From JANMAT01 sp031359995 (GTDB lineage Bacteria > Actinomycetota > Acidimicrobiia > Acidimicrobiales > Ilumatobacteraceae): a stretch of 6,656 nucleotides of DNA. The DNA lies in assembly GCA_031359995.1 (NCBI GenBank), contig JANMAT010000165.1:1-6656 (forward strand). Reading direction: 5' to 3'. The translations under genes were made by a program, and so were the position numbers. Under the pieces are notes generated by a model. The model searched no databases, was not told where the DNA came from, and was given only the letters and a program-made list of their open reading frames with translations. The first letter of the stretch is position 1. Every line of letters starts with the position of its first letter. This document shows positions 1 to 5,615 of the stretch, in pieces.

Positions 1-160
1 CATGAAGGTCACCACCGATGCCGTGCAGTTGCTGGGCGGCTACGGCTACACCACCGAGTTCCCGGTCGAGCGCATGATGCGCGACGCCAAGATCACCCAG
101 ATCTACGAGGGCACCAACCAGATCCAACGCATCGTGATCGCGAAGAAGCTGCTGGGATAG
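1..160 (+). CDS. Acyl-CoA dehydrogenase, C-terminal end (partial, 5' end outside window)
   Basis: The frame from base 2 encodes the last 52 residues of an acyl-CoA dehydrogenase, a flavoenzyme that introduces the alpha-beta double bond into acyl-CoA thioesters. The family signature is clear: QLLGGYGYT, then FPVERMMRDAKI, then IYEGTNQIQRIVIAKKLLG and TAG. The Glu in IYEGT (codon 107-109) aligns with the catalytic base of the medium- and short-chain enzymes. The N-terminal part lies upstream of the window. The gene is the integration target of the element: from about base 94 its sequence is duplicated at 6494-6560, so the last codons here are probably element-derived and restore the reading frame. 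The family call is very secure; the exact acyl chain specificity cannot be told. Confidence 0.95.
   Translation, partial: MKVTTDAVQLLGGYGYTTEFPVERMMRDAKITQIYEGTNQIQRIVIAKKLLG
94..160 (+). repeat. Left attachment site (attL), reconstituted gene end
   Basis: Bases 94-126 are identical to 6494-6526. Similarity then continues with isolated mismatches to base 160 (61 of 67 identical over 94-160). Mismatches are at 127, 142, 154, 157, 159 and 160. They fall at third codon positions (CAA/CAG, GCG/GCC, CTG/CTC, GGA/GGC) and in the stop (TAG/TGA). Strand exchange must lie in or next to the perfect 33-bp block. The part to the right of the exchange point is then element DNA that completes the host reading frame. 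Weak similarity continues past the stop (gtttttcgtcc here, gttttcgtcg at the right end). Confidence 0.88.
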
Positions 161-205
161 GGTTTTTCGTCCATCTGATGCTGTTCCGTGACGCTCCGTC
201 CGGGC

Positions 206-228
206 GTCATCCCTAGTGTCATCCCTAG
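206..228 (+). repeat. Left integrase arm-type binding sites (two 11-bp direct repeats)
   Basis: GTCATCCCTAG occurs at 206-216 and again at 218-228, a 12-bp period. The same motif pair with the same period is found near the other end of the element (6366-6386). Short direct repeats flanking the core on both sides are what arm-binding tyrosine integrases recognise, so I infer these are the arm sites of the left end. They lie 80 bp from the end of the perfect core and directly upstream of the integrase start, over the region where its -35 element would be. Confidence 0.7.
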
Positions 229-233
229 CGGGT

Positions 234-239
234 TAGTCT
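234..239 (+). promoter_or_regulatory. Putative -10 box of a leaderless integrase promoter
   Basis: TAGTCT matches the actinobacterial -10 form TANNNT. Its last T lies seven bases before the A of the integrase ATG at 246, the spacing expected if transcription starts at the start codon itself. No Shine-Dalgarno sequence is present before this ATG, which supports a leaderless message. No good -35 box is visible; the second GTCATCCCTAG copy occupies the spacer just upstream. Integrase bound at the arm sites could therefore repress its own gene. Confidence 0.5.
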
Positions 240-245
240 GGCCGC

Positions 246-1346
246 ATGGCCACCATCCGACCGCGCGGTCCGGGCGTGTGGGAGGTGCGCGTCTTCGTCG
301 GCAACAACGAGCTCGGCTGGCCGCGGCAGGTGAGTCGCACCGTGCACGGCACCAAGCGCGACGCGCAGAAGGTGGCCGCGCAGCTCACGATTGCACCGCC
401 CTCGCCCGACTCGGGTCGCACCGTCGGCGAGGCGCTCGACGCATGGATCGAGACGCGCGCGCCGACGTGGGCCGCGTCGACGGCGCGCGATCAGGCGAGC
501 CGCGTCGCGCTCGTGAAGCGCGACGCGATCGTGCGCGTCGAGGTCGTTCGGCTCACTGTCGCCGACGTCGACCGTTGGCACGCGCGCCTGCGCGGCGCCG
601 GCGTCGGCGAGGCATCGCTGCGCAACCAGCACCTCGTCCTGCGCGCCGGCATGACGCAGGCGGCGCGGTGGGGATGGGTGAGTACGAACGTCGTGGCGCT
701 CGCGACGCTCGGCCGACGCAAGACGAAGCCGCGCGGCGCCCTCTCGGTCGACGACGTGCGCGCAGTCATTGCAGCCGCGTCGGCGCGCGACGCCGCGGGC
801 GGTCTCGCGCTCCGGCTCGCCGCGATGACAGGCGCGCGCCGAGCCGAGCTGTGCGCGCTGCGATGGAGCGATCGCGACGGCGATCGCTTGACGATCGACT
901 CCAGCATCGAGATCGTGCGCCGCGGCTCGGTTGCCGACAAGCGCACGCCGACGTTGCTCGACTCGGCGACCAAGACGGCGAACCGTCGCGTCGTGCGCCT
1001 CGACGAGCGCACCGTGCGCGCCTTCGAGGCGCTGCAAGCCGAGCGCGAGCGCTGGGGCCCGTGGGTGCTGCAAGCGGGGGAGCGCCCGTTGAACCCCGAG
1101 CGGCTCACCGCGTTGTGGGCGCTGGCGCGCCGTGACGCAGGTTTGGAACCACGCTGGCGCCTGCACGATCTGCGCCACTGGTCGGCGACCGAGGCGATCG
1201 GACGCGGCCACGACATCCGCACCGTGGCGGGCCGATTGGGACACGCCAACCCGGCGATGACGTTGCGCACCTACGCCCACGCCATCGACGGCGCCGACAC
1301 CGGCGTTGCGGCGACGTTGGCGACCGTGTTGGACGGTGAGTCGTGA
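246..1346 (+). CDS. int: Tyrosine site-specific recombinase (element integrase)
   Basis: A 366-residue tyrosine recombinase that would join and excise the element at the attachment sites. Residues about 1-50 look like an arm-DNA-binding domain (short beta strands, VWEVRVFVG, followed by a K/R-rich helix). Residues about 56-150 fit the SAM-like core-binding domain (TVGEALDAWIE onward). The catalytic domain occupies about 165-345 with the expected residues: R198 in TGARRAEL, probable K243 in TKT, H307 and R310 in LHDLRH, H333 in RLGHANPAMT and the nucleophile Y343 in RTYAHA. Length and motifs are complete, so it should be active. The ATG at 246 is chosen because the frame begins with a typical arm domain and a TANNNT box stands at leaderless spacing. 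It overlaps the next gene by 4 bp (GTGA). Confidence 0.96.
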   Translation: MATIRPRGPGVWEVRVFVGNNELGWPRQVSRTVHGTKRDAQKVAAQLTIAPPSPDSGRTVGEALDAWIETRAPTWAASTARDQASRVALVKRDAIVRVEVVRLTVADVDRWHARLRGAGVGEASLRNQHLVLRAGMTQAARWGWVSTNVVALATLGRRKTKPRGALSVDDVRAVIAAASARDAAGGLALRLAAMTGARRAELCALRWSDRDGDRLTIDSSIEIVRRGSVADKRTPTLLDSATKTANRRVVRLDERTVRAFEALQAERERWGPWVLQAGERPLNPERLTALWALARRDAGLEPRWRLHDLRHWSATEAIGRGHDIRTVAGRLGHANPAMTLRTYAHAIDGADTGVAATLATVLDGES

Positions 1347-1717
1347 GGCAGCGCTACATACGCCCGAACGACGAGCTGCACGACGGCGACATCGTCGTGC
1401 GTGGCGGGCCGGTCGATGACGACGAGGTCGTCGAGGACGCACAAACGGTCTTCGACATCTACGGCGTCTACGCATTGTCGGTCTTCGCGCTACGGAGTAC
1501 CACGCTTGACGAGTTGGCACAGCAGGCTCCGCTCGTTCGGTACGCCGAGCTGACTCTGCTCACGGCCGGCGCGATCCGTGCGGCCGGGCTGCGGGTGGTC
1601 CCGACCGGCAGGCGGCCTCAGCACTTCAGCATCGAGTTCGACGAGATCGCCGACGGCCTCGAACGCCTGAAAACGTGCGACCGTCGAGTGGCGCTCAACC
1701 CCTATCATGTCGAGTGA
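1343..1717 (+). CDS. Conserved-looking hypothetical protein, 124 aa, coupled to integrase
   Basis: I do not recognise a named family. The GTG start at 1343 overlaps the integrase stop in a GTGA, so it is probably translationally coupled. The protein opens with an acidic RYIRPNDELHDGDIVVRGG segment that looks like a short beta-rich start. A hydrophobic stretch follows (YGVYALSVFAL, about residues 40-50), then a leucine/alanine-rich helical middle (DELAQQAPLVRYAELTLLTAGAIRAAGL). The end is RRPQHFSIEFDEIADGLERL and a terminal NPYHVE. There is no signal peptide and no convincing membrane helix. The block-like pattern of glycine, tyrosine and proline residues looks like a real folded protein. Two more small genes follow closely, so the three may act together; a toxin-antitoxin-like or element-maintenance role is possible but unsupported by any motif. 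Confidence 0.8.
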   Translation: MRQRYIRPNDELHDGDIVVRGGPVDDDEVVEDAQTVFDIYGVYALSVFALRSTTLDELAQQAPLVRYAELTLLTAGAIRAAGLRVVPTGRRPQHFSIEFDEIADGLERLKTCDRRVALNPYHVE

Positions 1718-1739
1718 GGGCTACAAGAGGACGCCTACC

Positions 1740-1991
1740 ATGATGCAGGAACCAATCGATCTTCGGGCGGACCTGAACGCCCAGGACGACGACGGCTACG
1801 GCTGGTCCACGCTGTCGCGGGCCAGCGACCCTGCGATGGTCAAGGTCGGCGCGATGCTCCTGGCAGGCAACTCCCACGCGGTCGCCGTCGTGCGCGTCGT
1901 CGCCATCGATGACGACGGCCAGGTGCACTTCGCAGTCCTGCCCGGCCCGATCAGCAAAAACCAGCATCTGCTCGGCCGCGCCACCGCCTGA
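1740..1991 (+). CDS. Small hypothetical protein, 83 aa, paralogue of the next gene
   Basis: Start chosen at ATG 1740 because AAGAGGA (1725-1731) stands 8 bases upstream. An upstream in-frame ATG at 1707 would overlap the previous gene and has no such site. The protein is acidic and beta-rich: DDDGYGWSTL near residue 17, then DPAMVKVGAMLLAG, then VVRVVAIDDDGQVHFAVLPG. It aligns without gaps to the product of 2004-2225 over 38 residues (G-x-x-W, L, A-x-x-P, A-x4-G, RVV, 10 identities), and both continue with VH[FL]-x-[VI]-L-x-G. I recognise no named domain. It lies 22 bp after the preceding gene and 12 bp before the next, so it is part of one operon with the integrase. Confidence 0.8.
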   Translation: MMQEPIDLRADLNAQDDDGYGWSTLSRASDPAMVKVGAMLLAGNSHAVAVVRVVAIDDDGQVHFAVLPGPISKNQHLLGRATA

Positions 1992-2003
1992 GGACCCCCG
2001 ATC

Positions 2004-2225
2004 GTGGTCGACATTCCCTGCGACCCCACACAGATCGACGAGACCGGTGCGCCATGGACGTTCCTCGACGAGGCGTTGCATCCCGAGCGCATCGTGAAGG
2101 ATGCCGTGGTCATCGTGGGTGACACGGAGGACCCGGTGTTCGCCCGCGTCGTGTCACTCACCCAACGGCCGACGGGCGTGAAGGTCCATCTCGAGATCCT
2201 CGACGGCGATCCTTTGTCGGTCTGA
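2004..2225 (+). CDS. Small hypothetical protein, 73 aa, paralogue of the preceding gene
   Basis: GTG start at 2004; a GAGGA motif that overlaps the previous stop codon (1990-1994) lies 9 bases upstream and supports this start and translational coupling. The product is a 73-residue, acidic, probably single-domain protein with TGAPWTFLDEALHPERI, VVIVGD, FARVVSL and VHLEILDGDP. The same landmarks occur at matching spacing in the preceding gene, with one three-residue insertion before the last strand. It is most simply an old tandem duplicate. It is the last gene of the integrase operon and is followed by a 111-bp convergent spacer (2226-2336) in which I see no clear terminator. Function unknown. 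Confidence 0.78.
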   Translation: MVDIPCDPTQIDETGAPWTFLDEALHPERIVKDAVVIVGDTEDPVFARVVSLTQRPTGVKVHLEILDGDPLSV

Positions 2226-2336
2226 CGCGCCGTCGTCACGCACCGCGGCGGCCGACCATCACGGCAAAGAGTGTCTCACATGGCGCCCGCTACGCCCAGG
2301 AGCAGACGCGGGACCCAGCGCACTCCGCCAGGTCCT

Positions 2337-2864
2337 CTATTGGGCGTTCGGTTCGTTAAGGAGCGGATAGTCTTGCTCCTCGCCGTTCTCCCAATACGTG
2401 ACCACGACGAACTGCGGCACAAGCGGATCCGGATCAAGTGTGAGCGCGATGTCGACCTCGACCGTGCAGCGCTCAGCAAGGGCTGAGCGCCAGCCGCGCT
2501 CAAGGCGTGCGTACGCGCTGGTGTTGAAGTTGCTGTCCTGGGGGAACAGATTCGGTCCGGACGCGTAGCCGCCGAGGCTGACCGCCACGATGTGCCCGCC
2601 GTGCAACTGTGCAGTTGAGGCCGGTGAGATCTTCCCGATCCTGCGTTGTACGACCGAGTGCCGTATCCGCTCGCTCTTGGCCACGAGCCGTAACATGCCT
2701 CGGACCCGCGCCGGCAGCGCGTGTTCGTCGGTCAGGTATTCGAGTCCGGGCGACACGTACGAGGCGTCGGCCTGGAGATCGCCGTACCCGAGCGGCACGC
2801 GATCATCGAGCTCGATCGGCGTACGACCGAGCGGGTTGACGAGACGGCCCCGTTCGTCTACCAC
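2337..2864 (-). CDS. Orphan nuclease domain resembling DNA/RNA non-specific endonuclease (NS_2 type)
   Basis: The 175-residue product resembles the beta-beta-alpha nuclease domain found at the C-termini of many bacterial toxins (DNA/RNA non-specific endonuclease, Endonuclea_NS_2 type). Visible landmarks are QRRIGKI (73-79), GGHIVAVSLGG with candidate catalytic H91 (89-99), GPNLFPQDSNFN with N105, N112 and N114, ARLERGWRSAL, then alternating strands (CTVEVDI, PQFVVVTYWENG). The usual Asp two residues before the GH pair is replaced by H88. There is no signal peptide or secretion domain, and no recognised immunity gene next to it. The GTG start at 2864 lacks a ribosome-binding site and the frame stays open upstream to a TAG at 2910-2912. 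It could be the surviving C-terminal module of a longer toxin, or an independent cargo nuclease with an unusual start. Confidence 0.68.
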   Translation of the reverse strand: MVDERGRLVNPLGRTPIELDDRVPLGYGDLQADASYVSPGLEYLTDEHALPARVRGMLRLVAKSERIRHSVVQRRIGKISPASTAQLHGGHIVAVSLGGYASGPNLFPQDSNFNTSAYARLERGWRSALAERCTVEVDIALTLDPDPLVPQFVVVTYWENGEEQDYPLLNEPNAQ

Positions 2865-3181
2865 AGGACGGGTCGGTGGGTGATGGAGGGGTGGTTCGAT
2901 GCCGACAGGCTATGCACGTCGCACCGTCGGTGGGTCGAGAGTCCGAACAACGAACGTCACCGCACTGCGCGCAGGATCCACAGCGCGATCGTCGCGGTGC
3001 AAGGGCCACGCCGCTCGTCGCTCGCATCGGGCGCGCGCTGCCCAACACGATGCTCCAGGTAGCCGGGCGAGTGCCTGCTTCGGGATCGACGATCGACTCT
3101 GCCAAGGCGCCCACCTCAGATGGCCGCTTGCTCAGGCGACCATCTGCCGAGCGCGGTCACGCGACTGAGACTGTCGCTGAC
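2865..3181. other. Poorly coding spacer, possibly gene remnant
   Basis: This 317-bp stretch between the nuclease and the HEPN gene holds no convincing gene. On the minus strand the nuclease frame is open back to a TAG at 2910-2912. Beyond that stop the same frame is open for roughly another 75 codons, and a second minus frame (up to about 3155) also stays open, giving GALAESIVDPEAG-like sequence. Neither has a ribosome-binding site or recognisable domain. The plus-strand frames here look like shadows (Arg/Ser-rich, no start signal). Only the stem-loop at 3117-3146 stands out. It may be the decayed 5' part of a longer nuclease or toxin gene. Confidence 0.4.
3117..3146 (-). terminator. Stem-loop downstream of the HEPN gene, candidate terminator
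   Basis: CAGATGG (3117-3123) and CCATCTG (3140-3146) are perfect inverted repeats. After one mismatch the stem continues with CGC/GCG (3125-3127 with 3136-3138), closing an 8-base loop. It lies 36 bp beyond the stop codon of the minus-strand operon, where a terminator would be expected. There is no U-tract after the stem, so it may be a rho-dependent or processing structure. Position and pairing are seen; function is inferred. Confidence 0.4.
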
Positions 3182-4246
3182 TCACGAAAATGGAAAGGCA
3201 ATTTCCATCGTCGCGTCGAGCGTTACGTGCTCAGGACGGCGCTCGACCTCCGGCAACTGCGCCTCGATGAAGTCCATTGCTCGTCGAGCACCGTCGAGCA
3301 GGTCGACGACCTCTCCGGCGTCGACTTCGACGCCCGCGTGCGCGTAGCTGTTGCGAGCCTTCCGAAGCCGCTGGAACAACTGCCACAGCGTGGGGTCGTC
3401 CTTGAGCGAGCGACCGCCGACTTCAGCTAGCAGCACGTCGAGTCGCTCCACGATCGACGGTTGCTTTGTGAAATTGTCGTCACGAGACAGAACCCAGTTC
3501 CAGAACGTCGCCGAAACCGAGGCCGTTCTTCCGAGACTCACCAACGCGTCGTCGATCCGCATCTCGATGGCGGCGTAGGCGAGCACGACGGCAGCGCCCA
3601 CGTCGGGAAGTAGGCCGTAGGCATCGAGGAGCACCGTGTCCCAGGGGCGGGGTGAGAAGCCGGACGGCAGCTCAAAGGTACGCTGCCATACAGCGTTCTC
3701 CAGGGTCACGAAGTTCGCTTGCCGCACCGACGACGCTCGCGCCCGAAGACGGCGGCCGGTCGGGTCTTTTGCGTACTCTTCGCCATCGGCATCGAGGTAG
3801 CTGAGCTCCCAGAGGCTTCGGTAGGGGTCGAGAGGCCGAATGAAGCCCGCCGCAGTGACCGCTCGCAGGCGACTCACGATGCCGTTCGCGATCCGGAAGC
3901 AGTGCTCGATGCTCGGGTTCTCAGGCTCTGGTAGCCGGTCGAAGCCGCTCGCGCTCTCGACCTTGAACTGGAGGACGTCGCACAGCTCGACTGGCAGGTC
4001 ACCGACGAGCATCCGCCGTGGCCACGGCGTCGCACTTCGGGGCGCCAGGTCGTGCGAGGTCGTCTTCGACGGCTTCGGCGAATCGAGGAGGAGGTCGTCC
4101 TGACTGAGACCGCCTCGGTACGGCGGATCGACTGTCACGCGCAGCCCATCGTCATCGAAGCTCACTGCTGGTAGCGCGCCGGATCGAACGGCGGCGAAGA
4201 ACGGGAGACGAATCCTGAACCGTGCTGCGGTGCAGTCCGGATTCAT
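3182..4246 (-). CDS. HEPN-type protein with RNxxxH motif, candidate toxin/effector ribonuclease
   Basis: The product has 354 residues. The C-terminal part (about 212-335) is all-helical and carries RNSYAH (R298 to H303), the R-x4-H catalytic signature of HEPN ribonucleases. The first HEPN helix would be DVGAAVVLAYAAIEMRIDDALVSL (215-238), and the motif sits in a later helix (LFQRLRKARNSYAH), as in the family. The N-terminal ~200 residues show no domain I can name; they are mixed beta/alpha with a short polar linker (about 48-75). No membrane segment or signal is present. ATG 4246 lies 3 bp after the stop of the AbiEi-like gene, so the two form a tightly coupled operon with the putative antitoxin first. 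By analogy with HEPN toxins it probably cleaves RNA when released. Target and trigger are unknown, and a non-catalytic HEPN role cannot be excluded. Confidence 0.78.
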   Translation of the reverse strand: MNPDCTAARFRIRLPFFAAVRSGALPAVSFDDDGLRVTVDPPYRGGLSQDDLLLDSPKPSKTTSHDLAPRSATPWPRRMLVGDLPVELCDVLQFKVESASGFDRLPEPENPSIEHCFRIANGIVSRLRAVTAAGFIRPLDPYRSLWELSYLDADGEEYAKDPTGRRLRARASSVRQANFVTLENAVWQRTFELPSGFSPRPWDTVLLDAYGLLPDVGAAVVLAYAAIEMRIDDALVSLGRTASVSATFWNWVLSRDDNFTKQPSIVERLDVLLAEVGGRSLKDDPTLWQLFQRLRKARNSYAHAGVEVDAGEVVDLLDGARRAMDFIEAQLPEVERRPEHVTLDATMEIAFPFS

Positions 4247-4249
4247 GAG

Positions 4250-5122
4250 CTACGCCTTTCCGACCTGGGCGAGCAGAGGAGCGAGAAGACGGTCGGTGAT
4301 GCCGAACTGCGCCTCGTAGACGCCGTCGTCGCCTTCGCCGATCGTCACGTGCGAGAGCTTGCGCGCAGGCCGGCGGCTGAGCACCGCCGTCGCGCTCTGC
4401 TCGGCTCCGCCGGCATGGAGAAGGTAGGCGGCACGCTGCCACGAGTTGCCGGACTGCCCTTGGAGCAGTTCCGTCACCCGATCGGCGTCGCAGTCGCCGG
4501 TCAGGCCATTCGCGTGGGCGGCCAAGTCGGCCCACGGGCCGAACGAGCCGGGTCGCACGGCTAGCTGCACGAGGAGCGCCTCGGGACCGAACGCTGGTAG
4601 TCCGGTGGCCCAGCTGTTCACGTCGAGGCCTCGGCGGCGCAGAAGCTGCCAGGACGGCCCCACGTCGACGCCGTCGCGGAACGCAAGGCGCACGAGCGAC
4701 ACGAGCGGTCGAATGCCGGGCGGAGGGCGGTGACCTTCCGGGATCCAGAGCGCGATAGGACCATCGAAGCGACGGTCGAGGTAGCCGAGGTGGAAGGCGG
4801 CCGCCTCGCCGGCGAGCGCAAGCTTGGTGGCGGGTTCCTTGGCAAGCCAGGCCCGCAGGTCGATGTACGGGTCGCCCGTAGTGGTCTCGCCCGGGGCGAG
4901 GTACGCCCAGACGCTCTGCACGTGCGTGCCCGTCAACCAGTCGAGCGCCACCAAGCTTCGTATGGAGCGGTCGAGGTCGCGCTCGACGCCTGTCTCAGCG
5001 AGGTACGCCGCCAGGTCGTCGCGGGTGACGACGGTCGGACGGTCCTGAGCGAGCCGGGCAAGCAGCATCGCTGCCCACGACGGCACCCGACGGTCGAGGC
5101 GCACGTCGGCTCTCGTGCTCAC
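4250..5122 (-). CDS. AbiEi-like winged-helix antitoxin/regulator
   Basis: A 290-residue protein resembling the AbiEi antitoxins of type IV toxin-antitoxin (abortive infection) systems. The N-terminus (about 13-77) is a winged helix: PSWAAMLLARLAQ, VVTRDDLAAYLAE, the helix DRSIRSLVALDWL, and the wing THVQSVWAYLAPGE. The middle (about 100-145) has the AbiEi-like ATKLALAGEAAAFHLGYLDRRF then PIALWIPEGHRPPPGIRPL. The rest is helical and ends with a conserved-looking EAQFGITDRLLAPLLAQ. The GTG start at 5122 has a strong GGGAGGTGA site 5 bases upstream. In known AbiE operons AbiEi binds its own promoter and neutralises the nucleotidyltransferase AbiEii. Here the next gene, 3 bp downstream, encodes a HEPN protein instead. 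Autoregulation through the palindrome at 5177-5188 is plausible. Confidence 0.8.
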   Translation of the reverse strand: MSTRADVRLDRRVPSWAAMLLARLAQDRPTVVTRDDLAAYLAETGVERDLDRSIRSLVALDWLTGTHVQSVWAYLAPGETTTGDPYIDLRAWLAKEPATKLALAGEAAAFHLGYLDRRFDGPIALWIPEGHRPPPGIRPLVSLVRLAFRDGVDVGPSWQLLRRRGLDVNSWATGLPAFGPEALLVQLAVRPGSFGPWADLAAHANGLTGDCDADRVTELLQGQSGNSWQRAAYLLHAGGAEQSATAVLSRRPARKLSHVTIGEGDDGVYEAQFGITDRLLAPLLAQVGKA

Positions 5123-5176
5123 GGCTCACCTCCCGTCTGTCGGTCTGTGCCGTAATCTACTCGCCGATCCGTGCAA

Positions 5177-5188
5177 CTGTGGGCACAG
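5177..5188. promoter_or_regulatory. Palindrome upstream of the AbiEi-like gene, candidate operator
   Basis: CTGTGGGCACAG has perfect 5-bp arms around a 2-bp centre and overlaps a second inverted pair, GTGC/GCAC (5171-5174 and 5183-5186). It lies about 55 bp before the GTG start at 5122. A TANNNT-like TAGATT (minus strand, 5157-5152) lies between it and the gene, so the palindrome is near the -35 position. Family precedent is that AbiEi represses its own promoter at inverted repeats; assignment to this site is inference. Confidence 0.4.
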
Positions 5189-5235
5189 AATGACGACGCC
5201 GGGTCGGGTCGGCAGGCCGGCGATCGTCGTCCCCT

Positions 5236-5285
5236 CCAGTGTCCGCTGGTGTCCGCCAGTGTTCGCTGGTGTCTTCTGGTACATC
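5236..5285 (+). repeat. Array of 10-bp repeats in the divergent regulatory region
   Basis: Five consecutive 10-bp units: CCAGTGTCCG, CTGGTGTCCG, CCAGTGTTCG, CTGGTGTCTT and a degenerate CTGGTACATC. Units alternate CCAG and CTGG, which are reverse complements, so neighbouring units also form inverted pairs with 6-bp centres. A 10-bp step places every half-site on nearly the same face of the helix, which suggests cooperative protein binding. The array ends 63 bp before the excisionase-like gene and about 115 bp from the AbiEi-like start. It may be the operator of one or both divergent units, an excisionase assembly site, or iterons of a small origin. Confidence 0.7.
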
Positions 5286-5348
5286 ACGCACCGTGAGCAG
5301 GCATTTCGCGCTCTTGTCGGAGGGGTGACACGGGTGTAACTCGTTCGC

Positions 5349-5615
5349 ATGACGGCGATCGAGGTGGACCGCACTTACGAGCGCGACCTGGCCTTGCTGA
5401 CGGTCACGGAAGCGGCGCGCGAGCTGCGCATCGGCCGCTCACTCGCCTACCAACTCGCCCGGCGCTACCTCGAATCCGGCGAGCGCGACGGCCTCCCGGT
5501 CATCAAGCTCGGTACCGCCTGCCTGCGCGTGCCGCGTTGGGCGCTCGACGAGCTGATCCGCACCGGCCGAGTCGTCGCGCTGCACGGCGAGCGACAGGGC
5601 GAAGCGCAGCGGTGA
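5349..5615 (+). CDS. Excisionase-like helix-turn-helix protein
   Basis: The 88-residue product matches the excisionase/MerR-like HTH form (HTH_17 type). It has LLTVTEAARELRIGRSLAYQLARR (about 16-39), then GLPVIKLGTACLRVPRWALDELI (48-70), where the strand and final helix complete the winged fold. Proteins of this kind bend attachment-site DNA and steer tyrosine integrases toward excision, and some act as repressors. Length is typical. ATG 5349 is the only good start. There is no close Shine-Dalgarno sequence (a GGAGGGG lies about 23 bases upstream, too far), so a leaderless or weakly initiated message is possible. The stop overlaps the next gene's GTG start by 4 bp. Unlike many elements, it sits at the opposite end of the linear integrated form from the integrase, but the two ends meet in the excised circle. 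Confidence 0.85.
   Translation: MTAIEVDRTYERDLALLTVTEAARELRIGRSLAYQLARRYLESGERDGLPVIKLGTACLRVPRWALDELIRTGRVVALHGERQGEAQR

Noticed and set aside
188..1520. Long open frames on both strands across the integrase gene (315, 431 and 259 aa)
   Set aside because: Arg/Ala/His-rich translations without domains, typical shadows of a high-GC gene; the integrase frame explains the region fully.
1707..1739. Upstream ATG at 1707 for the 83-aa gene
   Set aside because: It overlaps the previous gene without a ribosome-binding site, whereas ATG 1740 has AAGAGGA at 8 bases.
2803..3114. Minus-strand 103-aa frame with several Cys residues that could be read as a zinc motif
   Set aside because: Spacing of the cysteines fits no zinc-binding pattern I know, the frame overlaps the nuclease gene, and there is no start signal.
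2876..3430. Plus-strand 184-aa open frame covering the spacer and the end of the HEPN gene
   Set aside because: Low-complexity, no ribosome-binding site, no recognisable domain, and its second half is antisense to the well-supported HEPN frame.
5537..5611. Longer start for the winged-helix gene at 5537
   Set aside because: The extra 25 residues are Arg-rich and lie inside the excisionase-like gene; the GTG at 5612 forms the same GTGA overlap seen at the integrase junction.
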